Positions 24,626 through 32,997 of a stretch of 64,000 bases of DNA are shown here, piece after piece. The notes beneath the pieces were generated by a model. It did not search any database, had not been told where the DNA came from, and saw only the letters and a program-made list of their open reading frames with translations. A program made the position numbers and the translations under genes. Location: positions 682,001-746,000 of the forward strand of contig NZ_BLJE01000002.1 in the NCBI RefSeq assembly GCF_009811795.1. The letters are read 5' to 3'. Position 1 is the first letter of the stretch. The number at the start of each line of letters is the position of its first letter. The DNA is from Litoreibacter roseus. Lineage in GTDB: Bacteria; Pseudomonadota; Alphaproteobacteria; Rhodobacterales; Rhodobacteraceae.

Positions 24626-25575
24626 TGTTCAGCGTTTCCGCCGATACGTTCCGGTTGGCGCAGGTTTTCACGATTTCCCGCGGATCCCGGACTGAGGCGC
24701 ATGTGCTGACGGTCCGGGCGGGCAAGGGGTGGGGCGAATGCGTGCCCTATGCCCGTTATGACGAAACAGTGGACAGCGTGACCGCGCAAATCGAAGCATT
24801 GCCCGATGGCATCACCCGGATAGAGGTTCAGGACGCGCTGCCTTCCGGGGCCGCCCGCAACGCAGTGGATTGCGCTCTCTGGGACCACGAGGCAAAGAGC
24901 GCGGGCAAACGTGTCTGGGACCTGATCGGCCTGCCTGCGCCCAAGCCGGAGGTGACAGCCTACACCTTGTCACTTGATACACCCGATAACATGCAAGCTG
25001 CCGCGGCGACGAATGCGTATCGCCCGCTTTTGAAGATCAAGCTTGGCACCCCCGATGACATGGCCCGTCTTGAGGCCGTGCGTCGGGGCGCGCCGGACAG
25101 TGCCATCATTGTGGACGCCAACGAGGGCTGGAGCGCGGATGTCTATTCCGACCTCGCTCCGCATTTGTTGCGCCTTGGTGTGAAGCTTGTTGAGCAGCCG
25201 CTACCTGCAGGCGATGATGATCTATTGTCCGAGATTGCCCGACCCCTGCCGGTTTGTGCGGATGAAAGCTGCCACGACCGTGCGTCCCTTCCGGGTCTCA
25301 AGGGGAAATACGATGTCATCAACATAAAGCTCGACAAGGCGGGCGGGCTGACTGAGGCGCTGGCCCTGAAGGACGAAGCCATTGCGCAGGGCTATGGGAT
25401 CATGGTCGGCTGCATGGTCGGGTCCTCGCTGGCGATGGCGCCGGCAACATTGCTGGCACAGGGTGTGGCGTTCACTGATCTTGACGGGCCGCTTCTGTTG
25501 GCCGAAGACCGGGACGCAGCTTTGACATTTGACGCAGACGGCGTTCATCCGCCCGACGTCGCACTATGGGGATAA
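24625..25575 (+). CDS. dgcA: Enolase-superfamily N-acetyl-D-glutamate racemase DgcA (dipeptide epimerase-like)
   Basis: 316 residues of the muconate-lactonizing/dipeptide epimerase subgroup. The acid-base lysine motif is LLKIKLG near residue 138. The metal ligands appear in IIVDANEGW, LVEQPLP and VCADESCHD, and the second catalytic lysine is in INIKLDKAGG. In the described D-glutamate route DgcA turns N-acetyl-D-Glu into N-acetyl-L-Glu. A generic L-Ala-D/L-Glu epimerase in peptidoglycan recycling is the alternative; pairing with DUF1611 favours DgcA. It is followed 4 bp later by the aminotransferase. Confidence 0.88.
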   Translation: MFSVSADTFRLAQVFTISRGSRTEAHVLTVRAGKGWGECVPYARYDETVDSVTAQIEALPDGITRIEVQDALPSGAARNAVDCALWDHEAKSAGKRVWDLIGLPAPKPEVTAYTLSLDTPDNMQAAAATNAYRPLLKIKLGTPDDMARLEAVRRGAPDSAIIVDANEGWSADVYSDLAPHLLRLGVKLVEQPLPAGDDDLLSEIARPLPVCADESCHDRASLPGLKGKYDVINIKLDKAGGLTEALALKDEAIAQGYGIMVGCMVGSSLAMAPATLLAQGVAFTDLDGPLLLAEDRDAALTFDADGVHPPDVALWG

Positions 25576-25579
25576 ACCG

Positions 25580-26431
25580 ATGAGCCGTATTGTTTATGTG
25601 AACGGAGCGTTCGTGCAGGAGGAAGACGCGAAAGTCTCCGTCTTTGATCGGGGCTTTCTCTTCGCCGATGGCGTCTATGAGGTCACCAGTGTGATCGACG
25701 GCAAGCTCATTGACTTCGAGGGGCATGCCAAGCGTCTGGAACGGAGCCTGACCGAACTGGACATGACATCCCCCGTGACGATGGATGAGCTTCTGGATAT
25801 TCACCGGCGGCTGGTCACGGATAACGAGCTTGTCGAGGGCATGATCTATCTGCAGATCACGCGCGGCGCTGCGGATCGCGATTTTGCCTATCCCAAGGAC
25901 GCGACACCAACACTGGTTCTGTTCACACAGGCGAAGTCCTTGGTGGACAGTCCCATGGTCGGGACGGGCATGAAGGTGATCTCGATCGAAGATCAGCGTT
26001 GGGGTCGTCGGGATATCAAGACGGTGCAGTTGCTCTATCCATCCATGGGCAAGATGATGGCCAAGGCCGCAGGCGCTGACGATGCGTGGATGGTCGAAGA
26101 CGGCGCGATCACAGAAGGCACGTCCAACAACGCCTACATCGTGAAAGACGGCAAGATCATCACCCGCCATTTGGGCACTGAAATCTTGCATGGTATCACC
26201 CGCGCGGCGGTTCTGCGGTTTGCGAAATCCGCTCAGATGACGGTCGAGGAACGGTCCTTCACGCTGGAAGAAGCCAAAGCCGCGGACGAGGCGTTCATCA
26301 CATCCGCGTCCACCTTCGTGATGCCTGTGGTGGAGATTGACGGCACGCCATTGGGTGACGGAAAACCCGGCTCCGTTGCGCTGCGTCTGCGCGAAATTTA
26401 TCTTGAGGAAAGCCGGAAGGCAGCAGTCTAG
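25580..26431 (+). CDS. D-amino acid aminotransferase (class IV PLP enzyme)
   Basis: 283 residues of fold-type IV aminotransferases. Features are YVNGAFVQEEDAKVSVFDRGFLF (the N-terminal FxRG element, quoted in part), the PLP lysine in RRDIKTVQLLYP near residue 145, and the cofactor-phosphate region ITEGTSNNAYIV. FITSASTFVMPVVEIDG is the family C-terminal motif. It probably exchanges amino groups between D-amino acids and 2-oxoglutarate, giving D-glutamate. This would feed the DgcN/DgcA steps encoded just upstream. The ATG at 25580 is 4 bp after dgcA. Branched-chain specificity is less likely but not excluded. Confidence 0.92.
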   Translation: MSRIVYVNGAFVQEEDAKVSVFDRGFLFADGVYEVTSVIDGKLIDFEGHAKRLERSLTELDMTSPVTMDELLDIHRRLVTDNELVEGMIYLQITRGAADRDFAYPKDATPTLVLFTQAKSLVDSPMVGTGMKVISIEDQRWGRRDIKTVQLLYPSMGKMMAKAAGADDAWMVEDGAITEGTSNNAYIVKDGKIITRHLGTEILHGITRAAVLRFAKSAQMTVEERSFTLEEAKAADEAFITSASTFVMPVVEIDGTPLGDGKPGSVALRLREIYLEESRKAAV

Positions 26432-26707
26432 TCAGAACTGTTCGCTGCCATCCCACTCCAGAATGACTTTGATCTCCTGCTTGAACCGGATGGACTTGCC
26501 GCCGAAAAGGCCGGGCGCTTCCGAGAACTTAAGGTGCAAAGCTGCAATCTGGTGGTTCGTCAGCTCCCGCGCGTCCACGTCTGAAAACCCGTAGAGGTTA
26601 AGTCGGTTCTGCACCGAGTTGACGAGTTGCGAGTTGGGGGCGGCTGTTACCGCGGCGGTGCTCAGAATGGTCGCAATCGCCACCGCACAAAACGTTGCCT
26701 TGATCAT
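26432..26707 (-). CDS. Small secreted protein of unknown function (paralog A)
   Basis: 91 residues with a clear N-terminal signal peptide (MIKATFCAVAIATILSTAAV, cleavage near VTAAP). The mature part contains NSQLVNSVQNRLNLYGFSDV. That pattern, NSQL-x4-V-x3-L-x2-YGF-x-DVD, is shared with the next gene, so the two are tandem paralogs. The start at 26707 is chosen from the GGGAG ribosome-binding site 7 nt upstream; a start at 26725 is also open. It converges with the aminotransferase with abutting stop codons. No function recognised. Confidence 0.75.
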   Translation of the reverse strand: MIKATFCAVAIATILSTAAVTAAPNSQLVNSVQNRLNLYGFSDVDARELTNHQIAALHLKFSEAPGLFGGKSIRFKQEIKVILEWDGSEQF

Positions 26708-26721
26708 CGAAAAGCTCCCTT

Positions 26722-26979
26722 TCACATTCTGTAGCGCCGGATCACACTTTTCCCGAGAACTGCGCCGATCAGTCCGCGAATTTCAGAAGTGCCTCTGTTG
26801 CTGTGCAGGAGGTGATTTATATGCGCCAACTGTCCGGTGCTCAGTCTGGACACATCGACATCCGCAAAGCCATATCGTGGCAATTCCCGCGCCACTGAAG
26901 CCTCGAGCTGTGAATTGGCGACCGCGGCGCCTGTACCAGCCAGAAAGGCCAGAACAACGGTAAGGCTCGTGCGTTTCAT
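26722..26979 (-). CDS. Small secreted protein of unknown function (paralog B)
   Basis: 85 residues with a signal peptide (MKRTSLTVVLAFLAGTGAAV) followed by NSQLEASVARELPRYGFADV, the same motif as its neighbour. The C-terminal half has IRGLIGAVLGKSVIRRYRM, more basic than paralog A. A strong AAAGGAG ribosome-binding site precedes the ATG. The two genes are adjacent on the same strand and probably co-transcribed, with B first. The function is unknown; secretion to the periplasm is inferred. Confidence 0.8.
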   Translation of the reverse strand: MKRTSLTVVLAFLAGTGAAVANSQLEASVARELPRYGFADVDVSRLSTGQLAHINHLLHSNRGTSEIRGLIGAVLGKSVIRRYRM

Positions 26980-27041
26980 GAAGTTCTCCTTTGCAAGAGA
27001 GTTATAGCGCGATGATCCGAGGTCTCAAAAACAAGGATGTG

Positions 27042-27341
27042 TCAGGTTGCGTCTTTATGGGCGATCTCAAACGCTGCTTTCTGTGCGTCGCTGGCGTCCG
27101 TCTGGTTCTGCGCCTTCCATTGATCAAAGGGCATTCCGTAGAAGATTTCGCGGGCTTCCATCTTGTCCATTTCGATGCCACGGGCGTTTGCGGCTTCTTG
27201 GTACCAACGGCTCAGACAGTTTCGGCAAAATCCGGTCAGGTTCATCATATCGATGTTCTGAACGTCCGTTCTTTTGGCCAGATGGTCGCGCAATGTGCGG
27301 AACGCGGCGGCCTCAAGCTCCAGTTTGGTTTGATCGTCCAT
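27042..27341 (-). CDS. DUF1244 domain protein
   Basis: 99 residues: MDDQTKLELEAAAFRTLRDH, RTDVQNIDMMNLTGFCRNC and LSRWYQEAANARG are hallmarks of the DUF1244 family of small soluble proteins. Two cysteines form a CRNC pair. It lies 11 bp downstream of the N-formylglutamate amidohydrolase gene on the same strand. The start is the internal methionine giving the family N-terminus. Function unknown. Confidence 0.9.
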   Translation of the reverse strand: MDDQTKLELEAAAFRTLRDHLAKRTDVQNIDMMNLTGFCRNCLSRWYQEAANARGIEMDKMEAREIFYGMPFDQWKAQNQTDASDAQKAAFEIAHKDAT

Positions 27342-27352
27342 AATTTGTCCTT

Positions 27353-28093
27353 TCAGAGATTTGCAGCGCCAACGGCCTTGTCTATCGCGATGGCCAGCCG
27401 TTCGGCCCACGCCACTTGATCTTCATGGTTTGAAATGAGGTCGTTGCGCAGTTCGATCAAGACATGGGGTCGCCCGTGTTTCAGAGCATGGCGATCCATT
27501 GTGTCCCCGACCAAGCTGCCCGCATAGGGTTCGTTGTTGCCGACGCACAGGTCCGGATCTGCAGCAAACTGATCCATGAGCGGCACCGCCAGCCGAGTGT
27601 CGTCCGCATAAAGAATCCCGATATGCCATGGACGCGGGGCCCGGCCACGTAGTTGCGGCGTAAAGCTGTGAATTGAGATCAGGATCGGCTCTTCTCGTTC
27701 GGCTGCAAGATCTGCGGTCGCTGTATGATAGGGGCGGTGGAAAGCGTCGATGCGACGCGCTTTTTCGGCATCATCCACGTCGCGGTTCGCCGGAATGATC
27801 GATCCGTCGTAGAGCCGCATAATCAATGTCGGATCGTCTTCCCCCCGGTTCGGATCAATCACGAGACGTGAGAAGTTTGTTCCAATGGCGGGTGCATCCA
27901 GCCGCTCAGCGAGCGCTTGGGTCACGCCATCCGCACCGGGATCATAGGCGATATGTCTGACCATATCCTCGGCAGGCAGGCCAAGGCTGTCATGCCCAAT
28001 GGAGGGCGGCACATAGTTCGTTGCGTGATCGCACAGACACAAAAAGCGGCTGCGCCGTGTCGCGCCCGTGATGGTGTAGGATGTATCGGTCAA
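27353..28093 (-). CDS. N-formylglutamate amidohydrolase family protein
   Basis: 246 residues of the N-formylglutamate deformylase (FGase) family. Conserved pieces are LCLCDHATNYVP, RLVIDPNRGEDDPT and ILISIHSFTPQLRG, which contain zinc and substrate residues of this hydrolase family. It would release L-glutamate from N-formyl- (or possibly another N-acyl-) L-glutamate. No other histidine-degradation genes are adjacent. The only in-frame start near the 5' end is TTG at 28093; the nearby ATG is out of frame. The start is thus uncertain. Confidence 0.87.
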   Translation of the reverse strand: MTDTSYTITGATRRSRFLCLCDHATNYVPPSIGHDSLGLPAEDMVRHIAYDPGADGVTQALAERLDAPAIGTNFSRLVIDPNRGEDDPTLIMRLYDGSIIPANRDVDDAEKARRIDAFHRPYHTATADLAAEREEPILISIHSFTPQLRGRAPRPWHIGILYADDTRLAVPLMDQFAADPDLCVGNNEPYAGSLVGDTMDRHALKHGRPHVLIELRNDLISNHEDQVAWAERLAIAIDKAVGAANL

Positions 28094-28238
28094 GTCATTT
28101 GCCTGTCATGGTTCCGGCAGAAACTATGTCGAGACGGCGAAAAGCGCCAGTTGCGATATCTGACCCTTTGGGTCATAGCTTGCAAAACGCCAAAAGGCCC
28201 ATAAACAAAATGAAATTTACCCCGGGGGAGCCTAACAT

Positions 28239-29684
28239 ATGAGACGCCTACGCAATGTAAAGATTGTCGCGACACTTGGGCCGGCGTCCAATGATTACGA
28301 GATGATCCGTGCCTTGTTCGAAGCGGGCGCGGACGTGTTTCGCCTCAATATGAGCCACGGCGATCATTCTGAAATCCGGGTGCGCCATCAGATTATCCGC
28401 CAGATCGAGAAGGATCTGGAGCGCCCTATCGGCATCTTGGCCGACCTACAGGGCCCCAAGCTGCGCGTTGGCGTTTTTGCCAATGGTGAGGAGGAGCTGG
28501 AAGTTGGCCAATCCTTCCGGCTGGATCTGAACGACGCTGACGGGGACAAGTCCCGGGTTCAGTTGCCCCACAAGGAGATTTTCGAGGCGCTCGAGGCCGG
28601 GGCATCCCTGTTGGTCAATGACGGCAAGATCCGCATGAAGGTGATCGAGTGCGGCGACGATTTCGCGAACTGCGAAGTGACGGTCGGCGGGACAATTTCA
28701 AACCGTAAGGGCGTAAACGTGCCGGATGTGGTGCTGCCTGTTGCTGCCCTGTCAGAGAAAGACCGCAAGGATCTGGAATTTGTCTGCCAGTTGGGTGTTG
28801 ATTGGCTGGCGCTGAGCTTTGTGCAACGCGCCCAAGACGTGGAAGAGGCGCGCCATCTTGCGGATGGCCGCGCGGCTATCCTGTCCAAGATCGAAAAGCC
28901 TGCGGCTGTGAAATCCTTTGACGAGATTCTCGCGGCGTCCGACGGGATCATGGTGGCGCGCGGTGATCTGGGGGTAGAGCTTCCGATCCAGAACGTGCCG
29001 CCGATCCAGAAACGCCTGATCCGCCGCTGCCGTGCCGTTGCAAAACCGGTGATCGTTGCCACGCAGATGCTCGAGTCGATGATCGACAGCCCAATGCCCA
29101 CCCGCGCCGAAGTCTCTGACGTGGCCACAGCGATCTACGAGGGCACAGACGCGATCATGCTGTCAGCGGAATCTGCGGCTGGCAGCTTTCCGATTGAGGC
29201 TGTGACGACCATGAACAACGTGGCCATCGAGGTCGAGAACGATCCCAACTATCTGGATATCATTGCTGCACAACGCGGCGGGAAGCGGGAAAGTGTGGCG
29301 GACGGCATCGTATCAGCCGCCCGGGAAATCGCTGAAACGACCGACATCAAAGCAATCTGCTGCTTCTCTCAATCGGGAACGACAGCGCTGTTGGTTGCGC
29401 GCGAACGACCCCACGTGCCGATCATCGCGTTGACGCCTTTGATGGGAACCGCACGGCGCCTTTGTCTCAGCTGGGGTGCCCATTGCGTGATGAGCGGTGC
29501 CGTGGAACGGTTCAAGATGGCAGTGGTCAATGCCGCCCGCGCCGCACGCAAGGAAGGCTTCGCAACGGAGGCAGACCAGATCGTCGTCATTGCGGGTGTG
29601 CCGTTCAATCAGCCTGGCACGACGAACATTCTTCGGATTGCGCCCTGCGAGGAACGGTTGATTTTCAGCAGCGGCCCCGAATAG
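28239..29684 (+). CDS. pyk: Pyruvate kinase
   Basis: Catalyses PEP + ADP to pyruvate + ATP in glycolysis. 481 residues with VKIVATLGPASNDYEMI at the N-terminus, FRLNMSHGDH, the ADP/PEP-site motif ILADLQGPKLRVG, and SKIEKPAAVKSFDEIL (the active-site lysine region). VARGDLGVELP and TDAIMLSAESAAGSFP follow, then a C-terminal domain. A GGGGGAG ribosome-binding site precedes the ATG at 28239. The 145-bp upstream region, divergent from the N-formylglutamate amidohydrolase gene, should carry its promoter. Confidence 0.97.
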   Translation: MRRLRNVKIVATLGPASNDYEMIRALFEAGADVFRLNMSHGDHSEIRVRHQIIRQIEKDLERPIGILADLQGPKLRVGVFANGEEELEVGQSFRLDLNDADGDKSRVQLPHKEIFEALEAGASLLVNDGKIRMKVIECGDDFANCEVTVGGTISNRKGVNVPDVVLPVAALSEKDRKDLEFVCQLGVDWLALSFVQRAQDVEEARHLADGRAAILSKIEKPAAVKSFDEILAASDGIMVARGDLGVELPIQNVPPIQKRLIRRCRAVAKPVIVATQMLESMIDSPMPTRAEVSDVATAIYEGTDAIMLSAESAAGSFPIEAVTTMNNVAIEVENDPNYLDIIAAQRGGKRESVADGIVSAAREIAETTDIKAICCFSQSGTTALLVARERPHVPIIALTPLMGTARRLCLSWGAHCVMSGAVERFKMAVVNAARAARKEGFATEADQIVVIAGVPFNQPGTTNILRIAPCEERLIFSSGPE

Positions 29685-29717
29685 ATTTCAGCGATCGCAT
29701 GCAAGGGGAGGCATGTC

Positions 29718-29945
29718 ATGCTGAGCAATGATCTTATCCTGGTGATTGGCATTGTCATAGGGGTTCTGACGATACCGGCCATCTTTGCTGCGGTGACCGG
29801 GGGAACGGCACCCCGGATTGCGACGGTCTCTGCCGTGATCTCGGGTGCGCTGGTGCTCTATGCCATTTACAACCAACCGGGCGGCTATGCTGTAGAAGAA
29901 TTACCACGCATCGTCGGCTCCGTTTTCGGGTCGCTGCTGCGCTAG
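29718..29945 (+). CDS. Small two-helix membrane protein
   Basis: 75 residues with two hydrophobic helices (about residues 5-26 and 33-50) and a short C-terminal amphipathic part (YAVEELPRIVGSVFGSLLR). GGGGAGG lies just upstream of the ATG. It sits between pyk (33 bp upstream) and rpmI. It looks like the short conserved membrane proteins found here in roseobacters, but I recognise no function. Confidence 0.75.
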   Translation: MLSNDLILVIGIVIGVLTIPAIFAAVTGGTAPRIATVSAVISGALVLYAIYNQPGGYAVEELPRIVGSVFGSLLR

Positions 29946-30065
29946 TATTTCCTGTCTTGCATTCTTATGCAGGTCCGCCTAAACACCGCGCTCACATCCG
30001 CGGGACCGGCCTATAGGCATGCCGAGTCGCGCGTCTACCGCTCAAGACGATGCAAGGAGACGGAA

Positions 30066-30266
30066 ATGCCGAAGATGAAGACAAAGTCGGGCGCGAAAAA
30101 GCGCTTCAAGATGACGGCCTCTGGCCGCGTCAAAGCTGGTCAGGCAGGCAAACGCCACGGCATGATCAAACGGTCAACCAAGTTTATCCGCACGGCGCGC
30201 GGCACGACGATCCTCTGCAAGGCAGATGAGAACATCGTGAAAAAATATATGCCCTACGCGCGCTAA
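30066..30266 (+). CDS. rpmI: 50S ribosomal protein L35
   Basis: 66 residues beginning [20 protein letters not shown], very basic, ending KKYMPYAR: a textbook L35. AAGGAG lies 7 nt before the ATG at 30066. It is followed 12 bp later by rplT, the conserved rpmI-rplT pair. The upstream 120 bp (29946-30065) could hold an L20-type autoregulatory leader, but no structure is obvious. Confidence 0.98.
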   Translation: MPKMKTKSGAKKRFKMTASGRVKAGQAGKRHGMIKRSTKFIRTARGTTILCKADENIVKKYMPYAR

Positions 30267-30278
30267 GGAGAATTTGAG

Positions 30279-30641
30279 ATGTCGAGAGTTACTTCGGGCA
30301 AAGTCACACACGCCCGCCACAAGAAAGTTATCAAAGCGGCAAAAGGCTATTACGGCCGCCGCAAGAACGTCTTCAAGACCGCCACACAGGCCGTCGATAA
30401 GGCGAACCAATACGCAACCCGCGACCGTAAGGCCCGCAAGCGCAATTTCCGCGCTTTGTGGATCCAGCGGATCAACGCAGGCTGCCGATCCATCGACGAA
30501 ACGATGACGTATTCGCGCTTCATCAACGGGCTGTCCTTGGCGGGCATCGAGGTCGACCGCAAGGTTCTGGCTGATCTTGCCGTCAACGAGCCTGCAGCAT
30601 TTGCAGCGGTCGTCGAGAAAGCAAAAGCCGCGCTGAACTAA
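30279..30641 (+). CDS. rplT: 50S ribosomal protein L20
   Basis: 120 residues, basic and helical. [19 protein letters not shown] and [16 protein letters not shown] are standard L20 segments. L20 is an early assembly protein of the large subunit and in several bacteria regulates its own operon. It is followed by an intrinsic terminator at 30672-30704. Confidence 0.98.
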   Translation: MSRVTSGKVTHARHKKVIKAAKGYYGRRKNVFKTATQAVDKANQYATRDRKARKRNFRALWIQRINAGCRSIDETMTYSRFINGLSLAGIEVDRKVLADLAVNEPAAFAAVVEKAKAALN

Positions 30642-30671
30642 TCAGCGCATTCATCTGAGGGACAGATGAGG

Positions 30672-30704
30672 CGCCGCGGCAATTTCCCGCGGCGTTTTGC
30701 TTTT
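30672..30704 (+). terminator. Intrinsic terminator after rplT
   Basis: Perfect 8-bp stem CGCCGCGG (30672-30679) and CCGCGGCG (30687-30694) with a 7-nt loop, followed by TTTTGCTTTT. Confidence 0.92.
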
Positions 30705-30799
30705 CCAGATGATGGTGTAGATAGGTTTGATCAAAAAACGTGCGCCGGGCCTCCAGGGATTGAGGGACAAAAGGCGCCGCATCGAAACGATGGGACAAG

Positions 30800-31474
30800 A
30801 TGACAGACCAGACGAGTTTTATCATCGCCGCCGGGCGGGCTGATCGATTTGCGCCTTTGCTGATCCTGACCGCTTCCGTGCTCACGCTGTTGATCATTTT
30901 GACGGATTTCATGAAAGTCGGGTTTTCTCCGCTTCTTTTGAAAGAAGGTGGCGGGGTCGAGAATGCAAGCTTTGCCCTGCTTATGCTGGGGGCTGCCGCA
31001 TTCTGTATTGGCGGTGCGCCGTCGCTTTTGAAGCGGCATTGGCATGTCGCCGTCGCATTGCTGATCTTGGCCGGGCGCGAACTGGACATGGACAAGAAGT
31101 ACTTCACGTCCGGTCTGTTCAAGTTGCGGACCTATACGGGCGACGCGCCACTCAGCGAAAAGCTGATCGGGGCCGCCGTGATCCTTCTTGTTCTTTGGGT
31201 GCTCTGGCGCTTTGCACGCCGTGATCTGGCAAGTTGGATCAGGAACTTGCGCCATGGATCAAGGACCGCTTGGGTGTTATTTTTGGGATTTGGTCTGGCC
31301 GCTTTTTCGAAAACGATCGACGGCGCCGCGCGCAAACTGGAGCCGTTTGGCATTGAAATGTCGCTGGAAACCTCAGCTTGGCTTGGTGGGCTGGAGGAGG
31401 TGTTGGAACTGATCTTCGCCTTCTGTGTGGTCTATGCCGTCGCCCTTTGGGTGCAAGACCACACGCGGGCCTGA
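30800..31474 (+). CDS. Integral membrane protein of unknown function
   Basis: 224 residues with about five or six hydrophobic segments and short conserved-looking polar loops: LLKEGGGVENASF after the first helix, LAGRELDMDKKYFTSGLFK between helices 3 and 4, and LGGLEEVLELIFAFCVVYA at the end. The acidic residues EN, RELD and EE sit at membrane edges, an arrangement sometimes seen in intramembrane enzymes or ion sites, but this is only an impression. It lies alone between the rplT terminator and pheS. Confidence 0.82.
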   Translation: MTDQTSFIIAAGRADRFAPLLILTASVLTLLIILTDFMKVGFSPLLLKEGGGVENASFALLMLGAAAFCIGGAPSLLKRHWHVAVALLILAGRELDMDKKYFTSGLFKLRTYTGDAPLSEKLIGAAVILLVLWVLWRFARRDLASWIRNLRHGSRTAWVLFLGFGLAAFSKTIDGAARKLEPFGIEMSLETSAWLGGLEEVLELIFAFCVVYAVALWVQDHTRA

Positions 31475-31533
31475 TCCGCTTGCACTTCGCCTGCCCCGTG
31501 GTAGGACGTGTCTAAACGAAGACGGAGACGAAA

Positions 31534-32616
31534 ATGGACGGTTTGGTCGCCCTAAGAACACGTGTTCTGGACGCTGTGGCGCAGGCTTCGGATGAAGCCA
31601 CGCTCGAAGACTTGCGCGTGTCGACCGTCGGAAAAAAGGGCGAAGTCAGCCTCAAGATGCGGGAACTTGGGCGTATGTCCCCGGAAGAACGTCAGGTGGC
31701 TGGGCCTGCACTGAACGCTCTGAAGGACGAAGTGAATTCAGCGCTGGCTGCAAAGAAGGCGGCTTTGGCGGACGCGGCGTTGGACGAACGGTTGCGGAGC
31801 GAGTGGCTTGACGTCACGCTGCCGGCACGTCCGGATCGCGTCGGCACCATTCACCCCATCAGCCAAGTGACCGAAGAGGTCACTGCGATTTTTGCCGACA
31901 TGGGATTTGCGGTGGCCGAAGGGCCGCAGATTGAAAGCGACTGGTACAACTTCGATGCGCTGAACATCCCAAGCCATCACCCGGCGCGCGGCGAGATGGA
32001 CACGTTCTACATGTCCCGCGCCGAGGGCGACAATCGGCCGCCTCATGTCCTGCGCACTCATACAAGTCCCGTTCAGATCCGCTCGATGCAAGAAAAGGGT
32101 GCCCCCATACGGGTGATCTGTCCCGGTCGGGTATATCGCGCAGATTATGACCAGACGCACACGCCGATGTTTCACCAGATCGAGGGTCTGGCGATCGACA
32201 AGACGATCTCAATGGCGAACCTGAAATGGGTGCTGGAGGAGTTCGTGAAAGCGTTCTTCGAGGTTGATGATGTTGAGCTGCGGTTTCGGGCATCTCACTT
32301 CCCCTTCACGGAGCCGTCGGCCGAGGTCGATATCCGATGCTCTTGGGACGGCGGTCAACTGAAAGTCGGCGAGGGTGACGATTGGCTCGAGATTCTGGGT
32401 TCGGGTATGGTGCACCCCAAGGTACTGGAAGCGGGCGGCATCGATCCGGCTGACTGGCAGGGTTTTGCATTCGGCATGGGAATAGACCGGATTGCCATGC
32501 TCAAATATGGCATTCCGGATCTGCGTGCATTTTTCGATTCAGATTTGCGCTGGCTGAAGCATTACGGCTTCTCTTCGTTGGATCAGCCTAGCTTAGCGGC
32601 TGGACTTAGCCGCTAA
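31534..32616 (+). CDS. pheS: Phenylalanine-tRNA ligase alpha subunit
   Basis: 360 residues. The N-terminal coiled coil is followed by the class II catalytic core: motif 2 region [25 protein letters not shown], quoted in parts, and motif 3 [19 protein letters not shown] near the C-terminus. [11 protein letters not shown] is typical of PheS. It forms the alpha2beta2 enzyme with PheT, encoded 380 bp downstream with a small antisense gene in between. A GGAGACGAAA ribosome-binding site precedes the ATG. Confidence 0.98.
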   Translation: MDGLVALRTRVLDAVAQASDEATLEDLRVSTVGKKGEVSLKMRELGRMSPEERQVAGPALNALKDEVNSALAAKKAALADAALDERLRSEWLDVTLPARPDRVGTIHPISQVTEEVTAIFADMGFAVAEGPQIESDWYNFDALNIPSHHPARGEMDTFYMSRAEGDNRPPHVLRTHTSPVQIRSMQEKGAPIRVICPGRVYRADYDQTHTPMFHQIEGLAIDKTISMANLKWVLEEFVKAFFEVDDVELRFRASHFPFTEPSAEVDIRCSWDGGQLKVGEGDDWLEILGSGMVHPKVLEAGGIDPADWQGFAFGMGIDRIAMLKYGIPDLRAFFDSDLRWLKHYGFSSLDQPSLAAGLSR

Positions 32617-32619
32617 AAC

Positions 32620-32805
32620 TTAGCGAACGGCCAAGCAGACCACGTAAAGAAGCCCGTCACATCCAAGCGCCGACAGGTCAACCGTGCTCTGACGCACGGC
32701 CTGCGGCGACGTGTCCAGCGAGACAACAGCAGCCGCTGTGCTGATGGCCAGAGCCACCAAAGAGGGCTTGAAGACACCGCCCACGAGATTCGATACAAAA
32801 GTCAT
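32620..32805 (-). CDS. Small hypothetical protein between pheS and pheT (opposite strand)
   Basis: 61 residues starting MTFVSNLVGGVFKPSLVALA, with one hydrophobic segment and a C-terminal pair of cysteines (GCDGLLYVVCLAV). GGGGGAA lies 8 nt upstream of the ATG, which supports translation. It is encoded antisense to the pheS-pheT direction and ends 4 bp from the pheS stop. No family recognised; a single secreted or membrane-bound small protein is the best guess. Confidence 0.55.
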   Translation of the reverse strand: MTFVSNLVGGVFKPSLVALAISTAAAVVSLDTSPQAVRQSTVDLSALGCDGLLYVVCLAVR

Positions 32806-32997
32806 CTTTTCATTCCCCCAGTATTCCTGAGAATCGCTGAACTCATTAAACTTGTGTTCAACTTGTCGCTAAATTGTGGCTGAAGTTGGGCGTGGTTCAC
32901 ATTCCGTTAATTTTGCGGTTGGTGTGGGTCTTTTGTTTGGCGTGTTCATGGGATAGCACGTGCGGAACTCTGCAATCGCACGCAAGGCATCCGCATC

